Source of the DNA: Gerris lacustris
Lineage: Eukaryota > Arthropoda > Insecta > Hemiptera > Gerridae
NCBI GenBank assembly: GCA_951217055.1
Contig: OX578286.1
Span: 32,961,307-33,025,306, forward strand
Length of the DNA: 64,000 nucleotides
Reading direction: 5' to 3'
The translations under genes and the position numbers were made by a program. The notes below the pieces were generated by a model. It saw nothing but the letters and a program-made list of their open reading frames with translations. It was not told the origin of the DNA and ran no database searches. Each line of letters begins with the position of its first letter. Position 1 is the stretch's first letter. Shown here piece by piece: positions 53,285 to 64,000 of the stretch.

Positions 53285-53517
53285 CATTTATATAATCGAG
53301 TAGTGTCTCGACGGTGAGGACTCACCTCGAAATTATTTGTTATTGCTAACTAAAGCAACCAACCACATTTATTCCAATAAAAATTAAATGTATGTTTTGA
53401 TTTGATGATCTTCAAATAGATATAACATATCTAAATTAATTTACCTAATTTTACTTTTAGGTAAAATTAACTTTGTCTTAGTATAAAATTAAGCCCGTTT
53501 CCATGGTTTAATGGCTC

Positions 53518-53530
<13 letters not shown>
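53285..53530 (+). repeat. Family N copy 2
   Basis: 'ataatcgagtagtgtctcga', 'cctcgaaattatttgttatt', 'cacatttattccaataaaaa' and 'taagcccgtttccatgg'. It is followed by a (TA)n tract at about 53520-53592. Confidence 0.6.
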
Positions 53531-53598
<68 letters not shown>

Positions 53599-53658
53599 TA
53601 TATATTTTATTAACATTTATGTAAAGAGATCTACCATGGTGCTTTTGAACTATAAGAA

Positions 53659-54190
53659 ATAGTATATTATGTTACTAGGCTGTGAAGTGAGTTTTTTCTT
53701 TACCGCGGCAATTACATTTACTGTCGAGTGAAGCGAGACAGAAAATATTGCCAAGGCAAAGAAAAAACACTTCACAGTCGTGGAGCATATGCTATTTTTT
53801 CCGAGGTAGCAGACAATGAAAAAACATAAAATATTAATCAATAATCAATATAACAATAACAAATATTAGTACATACTTTAATATTTAGAATAAAGAAACC
53901 TTAAAAAGAGTTTACACTATAACAAAAGATAAATAAAACGCATTGACATCTAGCGGATTTTAATCGTACTAGAAGCATTTCTAAAAAGATTGCAGCGCTA
54001 AAACGGAGGTTTGGATAACTACCAGCACGGTAGAAAAAAAATTTTACGTCCTGGGACGTAAAATTTGTTTTCTTTACAGCTAGGAGTAATGAAAAGATTT
54101 TTTAAGTCCACGTAATGAAAAAATGGATTTTAGCTATGTTTTTTAGGCTCTAAAGTTACTATTTCACAGCCTACCACGGAAAAAATCTAT
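53659..54190 (+). mobile_element. Family K copy 3, longest
   Basis: The first 435 bases match copy 1 (21996). It continues beyond 'agctaggagtaatg' to 'ctatttcacagcctaccacg' and 'gaaaaaatctattt', which is inverted relative to 'ttttttccgaggtagc' and 'aggctgtgaag'. These outer repeats suggest that 53659-54190 is closer to the full element and that copy 1 is 3'-truncated. Confidence 0.7.
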
Positions 54191-54759
54191 TTATTACAGT
54201 TAAATTCTAGGAGAGCAAGTACTTTATGTATAAATATTTTATATACTAATTTTAGCATCTAATTCAAGAACATTTAATCTTAGAGTTGTAATATCATATA
54301 TTAATTATTATTGCTTCTGAGCGAAAGCTTTATGTTGATTCAAAAGAATGAATATTCTTTTCGAAAAAAAAATTTAAAAACAGAAATCCGTTTCAAAAAA
54401 TCAACTTTGCTTTGGTTGTCCAAAAAAATTACTGTCTCTCGCTCTGTACAGCGTTATTGCAAACCATTATATCTTAATAACTACTCGTTCGGTTTTAATT
54501 AAATTAGGGTGGTAGGCCATTATATGCTCAGTGTTGGTCTATTGCTTGACATAGTAAAATGTTTGCATATATTCCCTTCAGTGGCGTACACAGGGGGGGG
54601 CCCAAGGGGCCCTGGCCCCCCCCGAAATGATTACATACCTAAGACCCGCCATACACTTAAAACAAAAAAACACAGTAATGACAGATGCATTCGAATTGGC
54701 TGTAAATATTTTCCAATAAAAGGAATTAATTAAGTATTATCTTATGGTGTGTATACACT

Positions 54760-55870
54760 TAATCACCCCAAATAAGCTCGGCCCGGATTTGCCGATAGAA
54801 TTAAATTCATTCAACACTATACCGGCCCGATTGTCAGCTGAGCCCGGATTTTGCCGATGGAATTAAATTTATTAAACACTATACCGGCCCGACTTTCGGC
54901 TGGGCCCGGATTTTGCCGATGGAATTAAATTTATTGAACACAATACCGGCCCGACTGTCGGCTAGGCCTGGATTTTGCCGATGGAATTGAATTTATTAAA
55001 CACTATACCGGCCCAACTGTCGGCTGGGCCCGGATTTTGCCGATGGAATTGAATTTATTAAACATTATAACGGCCCGAATGTCGGCTGGGCCAAGATTTT
55101 GCCGATGGAATTGAATTTATTAAACACTATACCGGCCCGGCTGTCGGCTGGGCCCGGATTTTGCCGATGAAATTAAATTTATTAAACACTATACCGGCCC
55201 GACTGTCGGCTGGGCCCGGATTTTGCCGATGGAATTTAATTTATTGAACACTATACCGGCCCGACTGTCGGCTGGGCCCGGATTTTTGTCGATGAAACTA
55301 AAACTATTTAACACTATAGTGGCCCGATTTTGGCTGGACCGAGATTTTTGCTGATGGAATTAGATTCATTGAATTAAATTAGGATGCATGAAATATATCG
55401 GCTCATTTGCCGACTAGGCCTTGATTTTTGCCAGTGGAACTAAAAACATTAAACTTGATCGACCCGATTTCGGCTGGGCCCGATTTTTTGCTAATTGAAT
55501 TCAATGATTTTTTTGTGGTTTTAGTCCAGTTCAATAGCATAGGTTGCATTATAGGACAGCTTCAATTCATTACGAATCCTAATGCAATGAATTGAATTTG
55601 GATTCTTAAAAATTGACTGCTCCGATTGACAGCTAGGCCCGGATTTTTTGCTATATAGAATTAAGTGCATTGAATTGATTAGGATGAGTACAATGAATCG
55701 GCCTGATTGCTAGTAGGCCCGATTTTGTCGATGGAAATTATACATAAAAATAAATTGGGATGCGTTCAATAATAGACCCGATTGCCGGCTCGGCCTAGGT
55801 GTTAAGCACATTAAATTAAATGAGGCCCGTTAACTCGAACTTTTGCCAATGGAATTAAATTAATTGAATT
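54760..55870. repeat. 62-bp GC-rich tandem array
   Basis: 'ccggcccgactgtcggctgg' plus 'gcccggattttgccgatgg' plus an AT block ('aattaaatttattgaacact'). Clean 62-base spacing for about nine units to 55310, then longer, decayed units to about 55870. Each unit has the small inverted pair 'cggccc'/'gggccc'-like elements. Confidence 0.85.
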
Positions 55871-55996
55871 CAAATATGCACACTAGACTGGCTTAAATGG
55901 GAAAATGATGGTTGTGGATTTCAGTAGCAAATTTTTGTTTTGGACCAGGATTGTGTGTAGAACGCTACGTGGGTCCTCTTGTTTATGGATCACGTT

Positions 55997-56945
55997 TTGC
56001 TTCCGAGCTTACCAAAGAAAACGGAAGATATGTGACAGTTCTGAAGAACGAACAATTTTTATGTCTCCGATTTCAAAAATTCCAAGACAGAAATCTGTTC
56101 AACATCAGGGTACAGTTTGGGTCCCGAGTTCGCCTGTCCTTCAATTTTTGCGAACCAACATATCTTAAAAGCTATTCGTCCAATTATATTGAAATTTTGA
56201 TGGTAGGTCATAATTAGCCAAGTTATAACATTGCTGATCCCGTATAAGTTTAAATCTTCTGCACCTATTTATTTCTCTTCCACATTCGCACAGACATACA
56301 TTTATTTACACCTATATCTTCAAATGTACTCATCTGATTTTTATGAAATTTTAATGGTTTGTTTAAAGTAGCCTGCAGATAACCCAAGAATAATTTCAAC
56401 CGTCTACGCTCTTAAAATATTGCTATATTGATACTTTATTCATGTTAAATTTACTCAATTTTCCCTCCTTTTTTAAATTAGTCAAAATTGGTTTGATTTT
56501 TACATGATTTGAAGTATCAATTTACCAAAATTTAAACAGCGCAGACAGTTAAAATTAATCTGTGAGCTTCTATCAGATAAGTTTTATAAAATCAGATGAA
56601 TATTTTTGAAGATAAGGTGTAAATTAATGTATGTGTGTGCACATGTGGAAGAGAAATGGTGGCAGGTGGAGAAATGTGGTGGAGGGAAAGGGGACCAGAA
56701 GATTGGACCTTATATACGACCAACAATGGACTTTTTATATGCTAATTAACTGCCATCATCTGCGAATTTCATTAAAATCGAAAGAGTAGTTTTTAAGAAT
56801 TGTTCGCAATGATTGAGCGAGAGACAGACTAACAGCCAGAAACGGCATCAAAAATGTCTGATAACTGGAACAGATTTCTGTCTTGGAATTATTGGAATCG
56901 GAGACATAATCGTTCTTTAGAACGATCACATCACATAGTGAGGTG
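55997..56945. repeat. Inverted pair of family A segments
   Basis: 55997-56450 runs in + orientation from 'ttgcttccgagcttaccaaa' to 'caaccgtctacgctctta'; 56455-56945 returns in minus orientation from 'tttgatttttacatgattt' to 'gttctttagaacgatcaca'. The junction is at the 'tttactcaattttccctcc' region. The minus half contains the local insertion 'gtggcaggtggagaaatgtg'. Confidence 0.65.
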
Positions 56946-57301
56946 TTACCTCATAGGATTTTAATTTAATTAAATATGAGGTTAGAAATTGAAATTAGAG
57001 TGTTGAAAAGGGGGAGAAAGTACAATTATAATAAATTATGGGGTATGCTAAACCCGCATATAAGTTAAATTAGGTTGGGCCCCCCCCGAAAAAATTTTCT
57101 GTGTACGCTACTGATTCCCTTATTATATTTTTAACCTTCTGCACCCATTTGTTTCTCTTATCCGCATGCGCACAAAGTTTAGCATACTGACAGACATAAT
57201 CTTGGTTCTCAATAATGTTGAATGACAGACAAACACGAGTCTGAACATGTTCCTTGATGCCTGAAAGATCAGGTCTTGGAATATTTTAATTAGGACACAT
57301 A

Positions 57302-57681
57302 AATAGTACATAACGCATGTAGTGTGGAAAGTAGCATTTTGCATGCGACTGTGGACTTTTCACCCGAGCGAGAGCGAGGGTAGTAAAACCACATGAGCGA
57401 AGCAAAATGCAGTTTTCCCACGAGTTGCGTACCGTACATTATCAACGATTGTTGGATTTTAATAAAGAAAAACAAAAAAAAAAAAAAAAAAAAAAACCAG
57501 TTACATTAATTAAACAAACAGCAAATTAGTTTTGTTAAAGTTATATAAACGCGCTAGTCGTGCGATAAGGTGAAAAATTATGAAACGCGCATGCGCAATG
57601 AATAATAACTACCTAAAGAATCACTTTCTACGCATCTAAACAGAGATAACAATTTTATATTTCGTATCAATCGTAGATAAA
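57302..57681 (-). mobile_element. Family B copy 2, decayed
   Basis: Minus strand runs from 'tttatctacgattgatacg' to 'gtactatt', with the 'cctcgctctcgctcgggtg' block and 'gcattttgcttcgctcatg'. The hairpin and the acidic frame are deleted or scrambled, and an A/T run (about 57476-57496) is inserted. Confidence 0.65.
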
Positions 57682-58257
57682 AATAGACTGCCAATTAGTG
57701 TCGCACATAGCTTCCTCGCATCCTATCATGTACTTTATTGTTATATTAACATTCAAATTATTGTTATATTGTTTATTGTGTAAAAACTATTAATAGTTTT
57801 AGCGATCTTTAACACTTCATAGCGGTGTCGCTGTTGGTTTTACTAAAAAATTGTATTTGAAAAAAATGTTTGTCTCATTAAACAGATGAAGTTAGATTTT
57901 TTTCCTGATCTAAAATTCCAATTTTAAATTTGAAGTTCACGTTTACGCGAGCTTTGCTCGTGAACGCTTGGACGGATAACGTTGTCCAACAAACTCGTCC
58001 TGGGCATTGGCAAAATGAACATGTCTAACAAATTTCATCTAAATCGGTCGACATTTACTCAAGTTATCGTCGCACGTTTCATAATTCGCGGACACACAGA
58101 CCGACAGACAGACAGACACGAGACCAAAAATGTTCCCTGATGTTTGAAACGGGTTTTTGTCTTGGAATTTTTAAAATCGGAGACATAAAAGTTTTTCGTT
58201 CTCAAAAGTGAACACAATGCTTCCGTTACCTTCGGTAAGCTCGGAAGCAATACTTTG
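57682..58257 (-). repeat. Mixed family A / family G copy
   Basis: 57682-57740 is a family A end; 57790-58080 is family G body ('gtgtcgctgttggttttact', 'ttgaagttcacgtttacgcg', 'atctaaatcggtcgac'); 58085-58257 is the terminal module shared by A and G ('gacagacagacagacacg', 'gatgtttgaaacgggttttt', 'cttccgttaccttcggtaag'). Confidence 0.65.
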
Positions 58258-58505
58258 GTTCATCAGAACGACTACATTTACTGGGAAGCAAAAATGTAGC
58301 CTGTTTATTTTTTCCCCTCATGTTAATTTACTCTCAGTTTGGAATAAAAACATTTCTTTTGTTCAATTACAATTGTTAATATTATTCTACATTATAGTGT
58401 GAATTTCACTTATTTAACTAATTATGTAAGATAATATTTATTAAATAAATAAAACAATTAGCTCATGAATATTAATACTGTTAAATTATATTTCACCTCA
58501 AAGAG

Positions 58506-58509
<4 letters not shown>

Positions 58510-58590
<81 letters not shown>
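58510..58590. repeat. (TA)n microsatellite
   Basis: About 40 TA dinucleotides. Confidence 0.95.
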
Positions 58591-58595
<5 letters not shown>

Positions 58596-58599
58596 TATA

Positions 58600-60140
58600 T
58601 ATTCTATAAATTATTTTATATATTCAATTTTTCTTGGAAACGAGATATATAATATTGACTCTCTTGAAAGTTCTCCAGTAAAATAAAATTTAGTATCATA
58701 AACATACATGATAATATTCTTGTGTATAATACACGTAAATTGTAATATATATACATAAATAACTGTACATATAAATATTTTATGATGTTCTGAAATTGGA
58801 AATTCTTAGAATCATTAATAAACTCAAATACATTGTATTCCTTTATTATTACACTCTGCATTAAACAAATATATATTATATTATATTCATAACTTACTAA
58901 CTTGCGGTTATAATCTCCTATTTTACTATATTATATTTATATATGAATATATTATGAAATATATTATGGCTGTTAAAAAAACTACTTTTAGTGCATGATT
59001 TATAATAGCGTGTTTCTCTTGTTTTTTGGTAATTTGGATGGTTTGCGAAAGTGGCCCATACATAGTCGTAAGGACAGTGTCCTAGGACATATCCTATATT
59101 CCTTATACAATCACGGCTTCCTTTAATATCTTTTTCTACATTTTTATGTCTTGGCTGTGGCACATTAACCTCGAAAAGCGTTACGTTACACGAGTGGGGA
59201 AGATATAGGATCAAGGTGTTAGGAAGGTATAGGAGGTGTTCAATCGAGTCAATCGAGTCTGTCCGCTCTTGGTAGGGATAGTGTCTCCCACTACCCCGCT
59301 TGGTACCGCTGTCGCTTGGGCGTCCCCTCCCCAAGCTATTCTAAAACGCTGTACACTGTACTAGGAGAATAGAAAAAGGTAGGAGCTAACTGCACTCGTT
59401 TACATCACCGCTTAGAGGTCAGCTGACTTATGATTATGAATGATTGGTTCGTTCAAGGACACCCTCTCCTCCATCCCTATCACACTCCGTCCCAAGATGT
59501 GTAGAATCTACTGTATATAGATATAGAATATAGACTCCGTCCATCATTCCGTCTGGCCCTTAGCCCTTTAATACTCTTGATAATACTCTATTAATACCGC
59601 CCCCCCTCAACTACAATTTTTATTCAACTTTTATTCGGGTCCCACAGACCCCATACAAACTAAAATTAAGTTTTTTTTGTTTTATTCGTATTTCTCTAAA
59701 CCTAGACTCCATTCTAATTTACCTTTGAACCTTTCTGTGTTTATACTGATAACAATATCTATGTTATTAGTTTCAGTTTTCTTTCAGTATTCATTAGAAT
59801 TAGAGTTGGGGTCCCATAGACCCCTGTGTGGCATTTACGTAATTGTTTTATATACCACTGTTAACTGAGTTATTTTTTTATTGTATTAAAAAAGTTATTA
59901 TATATTTTTTTTGGGCTGCTAAAATGTTTAAGACTGTCAAAAGTTCCAAAATAAAACGTTTATTACTATTAGTAGACGTATATAACTTCATTTAAGTTGA
60001 AGGTTTAGTGGATTACATGAAGGATTTAAGGCCAAAAATGCTTAACTTTGACAGAGTATGTAAGAAAATCTATAATTTTTATTATAATTTTTGTTCCTGT
60101 TTTCAGTAAAACAACTCTTACTATATATAAATAAAAAATA
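58600..60140. other. Spacer with an unrecognised minus-strand frame
   Basis: 58918-59334 (-) is open for 138 codons with mixed composition (contains HKNVEKDIKGSRDCIRNIGY), but matches no family I know. 'ggggtcccatagacccc' (59809) and 'gggtcccacagacccc' (59639) are small palindromes related to the element end at 60379. Confidence 0.3.
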
Positions 60141-60443
60141 TTAACCCAATCTAACGAACACAAAATGTTATATATATATATATTTTTTTTAAAGTACAAA
60201 TTTTTCTAAAAAACGTTTGATGAAAATGTATATGTATACTATTTAATTTTACAATCCTTATTTGTTTTGATCAAAATTTAATGGTATTATTAGTATGACA
60301 TATTATACTTACAAAAATATTATATAAATAATTGAAAAAGAAAATGTTTAATTAATTAATTTAACCTATTAATTAATTGGGGTCTCACTGACCCCTGTGT
60401 TGAGTTTACGTTAAAAAAAATGTGTGGGTTGTTCTAGGGTTAA
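60141..60443. mobile_element. Possible piggyBac-like end pair with TTAA
   Basis: The right end reads (minus strand) TTAA then ccctagaacaacccac, followed by the palindrome 'ggggtcagtgagacccc'. The left end at 60141 is TTAA then 'cccaatctaacgaacac', a weak match. TTAA and CCCTAGAA fit piggyBac termini in general. If the left end is right, the insert is about 295 bp. Similar inner palindromes lie upstream, so a larger element is also possible. Confidence 0.4.
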
Positions 60444-60479
60444 CTAATTAATATTTTGCTTTATTATATATATATATTT

Positions 60480-60656
60480 TTTTTTTTTTACATTACACCG
60501 AACCTATAGACCGAATTTCAACAAAATCTGTCAACTTTTACTCGTACGGTAAACGCTACTGACATACACAGAGACAGACAGATGTAGTGCATATTTAGTT
60601 ACATGTTAGATGCTAGCTACGCTCGCTTTAATTATATTGGAGACCAATATAAGATG
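60480..60656. repeat. Core plus module-2 end
   Basis: 'gaccgaatttcaacaaaatc', then 'cacagagacagacagatg', then 'tagctacgctcgctttaatt', the alternative terminus seen at 6897, 8998, 41690 and 46217. Confidence 0.5.
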
Positions 60657-60932
60657 TAGGGGAGAGTCGGACAAAACCGGGTACCTAATCTGTAATCTGT
60701 AATAAAATCATTGCTATTAGAGGTCGACCAAGAAGTCATGGAAATGTGAGGAGTGCGCTAGTGTCGTCATGTACAGTCAGTTTTTGATATAATAGATCAC
60801 GGTCAAAAAACACAGTGTTGTTCTTTTGTTATTAATAATTTTAATTTTGATAACTTCTATATTTTTTAAATATTTTATGCAACAGGCAACACTGTACCTG
60901 ATAAGAAATCACTAATAATGTACGATAATATC

Positions 60933-61506
60933 TTTATCTACGATTGATACGAAATATAAACATTATATCTCTGTTTAGATGCGTAGAAAGTGATTCTTTA
61001 CGTACTTGTATTCATTGCGCATGCGCGTCTCATAGTTCTGAAGAATTCCTCTTCTTTACCACACTAGTGCGGTAAAGAAGAGGAATTCTTCAGCTTTACG
61101 CACGATTAGAGAGTTTGTTTACATTTAACAAGACTAATTTGCTGTTTGTTTAATAAAAGTAACTTTTATATCGAGTTTTTGTGAAAATCAATGAGTGATT
61201 TAAATGATTATGACGAATATGAGGAGAATAATACGCCTCCCGAAATAATTCGGCACAAAATACAACTAATGAATTAATGTTATCTTTATCAAAAGAGAAA
61301 TACGAACTTGTATACTGGAAGTTTATTTCTTTCTGTATTTATTATTTAAATCTAACAATCGTAGATAAAGTACGGTACGCAACTCGTGCGAAAAAGGCAT
61401 TTTGCATTGCTCGTGTGGTTTTACCACCCTCGCTGTCGCTCGGGTGCAAACTCCACACTCGCATGCAAAATGCTACTTTCCGCACTCGACGCGTAATGTA
61501 CTATTA
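60933..61506 (+). mobile_element. Family B copy 3
   Basis: Near full-length match to copy 1 (2368-2953), with the hairpin at 61038-61093 and the acidic frame from ATG 61191 (MSDLNDYDEYEENNTPPEII) open to a TAA before the ATG at 61277. A 4-base loss ('aatt') after EII shifts the frame relative to copy 1. Confidence 0.75.
61038..61093. repeat. Family B hairpin, copy 3
   Basis: Same 23-bp stem as 2473-2528; the loop differs by one base. Confidence 0.75.
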
Positions 61507-62814
61507 CATTATTATTCATAATAATATTCTTTCAATTTATTTTTTTCTTTCATAATCTATTATTTCTTCCTCTTTATTTCTTAGTTATTTAGATTTAGGA
61601 CAGGTGTGACTATAATTCGTATTGTATATAAACAAACAAAACAGGGAACCTAACAGATTGGAAACCTTCTTGTTGTTGTTATTCGTGAGATTTGACGTAA
61701 CTGCGCATGTCATACAAACTAGAAATGGGTATTGTCTTAGCACCCGACTGTACTGACTTTGGCACTGCTCGGAAGTTCCGATTTTAAACGAAGTTAAGCT
61801 TTCCGTTTCTCCCGTGTTCATGACTTCTTGGTCGACCTCTAGTAACAGATCAACAAAACAAAGTTTATCAGTTGCCTTATTCATTCATTTATACCATATT
61901 ATTCTTTTGTTGATTTAATATTAACACAATATTTTTTATACTTATTTTAATCACCAGGTACAAAACCGGGTCCTCATTTATATCAATGCAAAACAACTCT
62001 AAATTAAAAAAAATCTTTATTACAGACAGTTTAATAAGACTTAAAATTGACATGTTAAGTCGAGATATAAGTTTTGTTAAAAAAATCCTTAAAACAGTTT
62101 TGTCCTTAACACAGTTTAGGACAAATGTCGCACACAAGAGAATCGTTCTCTTCTTCTGCATTAGTACACTCATATCATATAAGCCCAACTGCGACAGGAA
62201 ATACATTTAATCCGCCCTTCTTTTGATCGAGATAGAGTGCATACATAACTTGATGCATGCAAGCTTCCTCAGAGCTGTCTTCAACTGAATTAATTATACA
62301 TAATTTCCTAAAGTGGAGGGCAAAACCGGGTACCCTGTTTTACCCCACACCTTGGTACCCGGTTTAACCCAACAGCTACTTGTTGAGTTCAATATGGCGT
62401 AGATAGGTTAGGCGTCGCTCTAGGTGTATGAAAAGAGAATGAAAATATCCAGTAAAATATGCTTAATTAAAGTGTGCACTTATCTCTTTCTTGAGATAAT
62501 GTTATAGCAATTAAAACTCAGTAGAAAAATGTAACAACATTAAAAACTTTTTCACTAATAACTTAAAAAAACGTTCTGAGTGTGAACGTTCTGTGAACAC
62601 CAATACAGTTTTTCTCTTCAACTGCTACCGCTAATAGCTTTATTGTTTACCGGTAGATAGGAGCACTAATCAGGGAGATATCGTGGTACCCGGTTTTACC
62701 CACCTACCCGGTTTTGTCCGACTCTCCCCTATATCAGATATACATTTCACTTTGGTCTTTACATTTCTCGGATTGACCTGATATTTAATATTTTCCTGTT
62801 CTACATCATGACTG

Positions 62815-62995
62815 TAATTTATATTATCGATGATTGTCCCGACGACGGCGACAACGGCGCACCTCGAAATGATTTGTTATTGCTAAGCTAAGGCAACATT
62901 TATTCCAATGAAAATAACTGTTTGTTTTGATTTATCAGTCTTTAATTAGATATAATAACTTATATAAATTAATTTTACTTTTTTTCTAATTTATA
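62815..62995 (+). repeat. Family N copy 3
   Basis: 'cctcgaaatgatttgttatt', 'ggcaacatttattccaatga' and 'gtttgttttgatttatcagt' match 53285-53420. A small 'cgacgacggcgacaacggcg' block precedes it. Confidence 0.6.
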
Positions 62996-63111
62996 CGATC
63001 GTAATTCAAATATTCTAGGGCAAAATCTTTTCAGATATTAGGGAAAATTTTTTAGTCCTTGTATGTCTGTCGGTCTGTCGATATGACCTCAATTTTTTCA
63101 AACAACCATAA

Positions 63112-63480
63112 CTTAATAAACAGGTCAAATGTTAGCTAGTCAGCTCACAGCTAGGATCTGTAGGCAACACTGTATTGTTTAAGTAGTACCTATTGACGAT
63201 GCTGTTATTACATATTGGTTCAGTATTAGTTGTAGTTCAATTGGCTAAGCATAGTGCGCGTTGCACAAACAGCGTATTATTTTTAAAATGCTGAAAAGCC
63301 TACTGTGAACTATCCTAGGTTTCTGATATTCTCGAAACACATAAAATACTTCTAATAAAGTATTTTTTTGGCAGTGCAGCGGACTATAAACATATAAATA
63401 TAAGTAAATCGAAAAGAGCATAATTATAGAGATGGAGTAAAAATTAAATAAAGTATACAATAATGGGTCTTAAAAACCAA
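63112..63480 (-). mobile_element. Family C copy 5, hairpin half
   Basis: 'taaacaggtcaaatgttagc' with decayed hairpin 'gctagtcagc', then 'taggatctgtaggcaacact' and 'gtttaagtagtacctattga'. It contains an extra about 60-base piece near 63200-63260 and fades after 'aaatcgaaaagagca'. Confidence 0.6.
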
Positions 63481-63683
63481 ACATTTTTAAACTACGTGTA
63501 AGGACGCAAGAAACCTATGTGCCACACTATGTTATTTCTTTAAATACATTTTTATAAGTGTACATAATTAACTCTATAATGATAATTTAAATGTCCTAAG
63601 ACAGAAATTCGTTCAGATATGAGTGATTTGTTTTTGGTCCCATGTATGTCTTTCGGTTATGAATGTCTCTTTATCATGTTGGC

Positions 63684-63917
63684 ACTTTTTTACATTGTTA
63701 CTCCCCTTTTTTAAAAAATGGAGGGGAGTAACAATCTAAAGAAGTTGTACGGAATGTTCTTCTTTAGACTGTTACTTCCCTTATAAAAACAGAAGTGTGA
63801 TATTCCTTTGTCCATAAGTAAATTGGACTAAAAATCACTTTATATTAATAGTTATTTAGTCAAAGTAATTTGTATTTTTTTTAAAATAAGCATAGGGAAG
63901 TAACAATATAAAGAAGT
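63684..63917. mobile_element. Family F MITE copy
   Basis: Starts 'actttttacattgttactcc' (decayed), has a back-to-back inner copy ('gggagtaacaatctaaagaa'), and ends 'gtaacaatataaagaagt'. It shares 'acagaagtgtgatattcctt' with the 7643 cluster. Confidence 0.7.
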
Positions 63918-64000
63918 ACCATAATGTTATGAATAGTACCTGGATCTATTGACTTTCTCATGTTAACACATTGCCAACAGAACATATACCATTTACACTT

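Larger units (their letters stand above)
54579..57113. mobile_element. hAT-type element, 2535 bp, non-autonomous
   Basis: Begins cagtggcgtacacag plus a G run and 'cccaaggggccctgg'; ends 'ctgtgtacgctactg' after 'ggttgggccccccccg'. attccctt is directly outside both ends (54571-54578 and 57114-57121), a perfect 8-bp target duplication. No transposase frame. Inside are a GC-rich 62-bp array (54760-55500, decaying to 55870) and an inverted pair of family A segments (55997-56945). Confidence 0.9.
54300..57300 (+). repeat. Family A copy interrupted by a 2.5-kb hAT element
   Basis: Left 'ttgcttctgagcgaaagctt', 'cagaaatccgtttcaaa' and 'taactactcgttcggtttta' to 'gctcagtgttggtct'; right 'aaccttctgcacccatttgt' and 'cgcatgcgcacaaag'. 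The two parts are contiguous in other family A copies. Confidence 0.7.
60719..61842. mobile_element. Inner TIR element nested in the 2071-bp element
   Basis: 'tagaggtcgaccaagaagtc' plus 'atg' at 60719 is inverted at 61820-61842. It encloses a complete family B copy. No target duplication could be fixed, so the boundaries are approximate. Confidence 0.65.
60659..62729. mobile_element. TA-flanked TIR element, 2071 bp
   Basis: Starts ggggagagtcggacaaaacc plus 'gggta' and ends with its reverse complement; TA lies outside both (60657-60658 and 62730-62731). The motif 'aaaaccgggtac' recurs inside (about 61965, 62325, 62350 and 62690). Much of the length is a second TIR element. The frames at 61986-62210 (+) and 62206-61889 (-) overlap on opposite strands and neither shows a transposase motif. 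Confidence 0.8.

Noticed and set aside
58918..59334. 138-codon minus-strand gene
   Set aside because: Mixed composition but no recognised motif, no splice or start context and no conservation evidence; kept only as a note in the spacer entry.

Overview
This window is intergenic DNA from a eukaryote. It is AT-rich and intron/repeat-like, with no operons, no rRNA, and no intact protein-coding gene that I can support. The mobile elements suggest a metazoan, most likely an invertebrate such as an arthropod: BEL/Pao, a jockey/I-type non-LTR retrotransposon with three zinc knuckles, hAT- and piggyBac-like elements, TA-flanked foldbacks and tRNA-derived SINEs. I cannot name the species. The recognisable protein remnants are a CTP synthase exon fragment (about 8551-8745), an ORF1/gag remnant of a non-LTR retrotransposon (27818-26931), the C-terminal end of another non-LTR element (51986-51702), a BEL/Pao polyprotein end (37645-37830), and a frameshifted coding-like stretch inside a hAT-like element (45515-45129).

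Almost everything else is repeats nested in repeats. I use local letters for families that recur within the window. A: ends in a gcttccg palindrome and has its other end at a 'gtgtggcacatag' motif; about ten copies. B: copies at 2368, 57302 and 60933. C: about five copies, with an agggtccgtaggc inverted repeat plus an extra hairpin end. D: foldback and half copies at 3653, 16882 and 20945. F: a MITE with an acttctttagattgttact TIR; five copies. G: a foldback family at 9372, 44195 and 57790. I: five copies followed by (ACAA)n. J to P: smaller families. Well-delimited insertions with target-site duplications are a TA-flanked foldback at 1453-2024, another at 7031-7607, a TTAA-flanked element at 10806-11403, hAT-type elements at 33610-34067 and 54579-57113 (perfect 8-bp duplications), a SINE at 38101-38333 (14-bp duplication) and a TA-flanked element at 60659-62729.

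Layout. 0-9 kb: foldbacks, families B, D and C, a 97-bp satellite, and the CTP synthase fragment trapped in a family A copy. 9-17 kb: families G and A, a TTAA element, a 32-bp minisatellite and a long AT desert. 17-25 kb: families D, I, J, K and C. 25-30 kb: SINE pieces, the non-LTR ORF1 and two tandem arrays (about 155 bp and about 122 bp). 30-40 kb: a lower-repeat stretch with a hAT element, SINEs and the BEL/Pao remnant. 40-46 kb: a duplicated 54-bp array and the G foldback holding a hAT-like element. 46-54 kb: families A, C, K and N and a 5'-truncated non-LTR element. 54-64 kb: a 2.5-kb hAT element with a GC-rich 62-bp array, then several nested TIR elements.

The feature that unites the window is a shared module. 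Otherwise different families (A, G, C, J, O and perhaps I) carry a similar 30-40 base core, roughly 'CCAAATTTCATnAAAATCGG', followed within about 100 bases by a GACA- or ACAA-type microsatellite and then one of several alternative termini. That is the observation I would follow up first.
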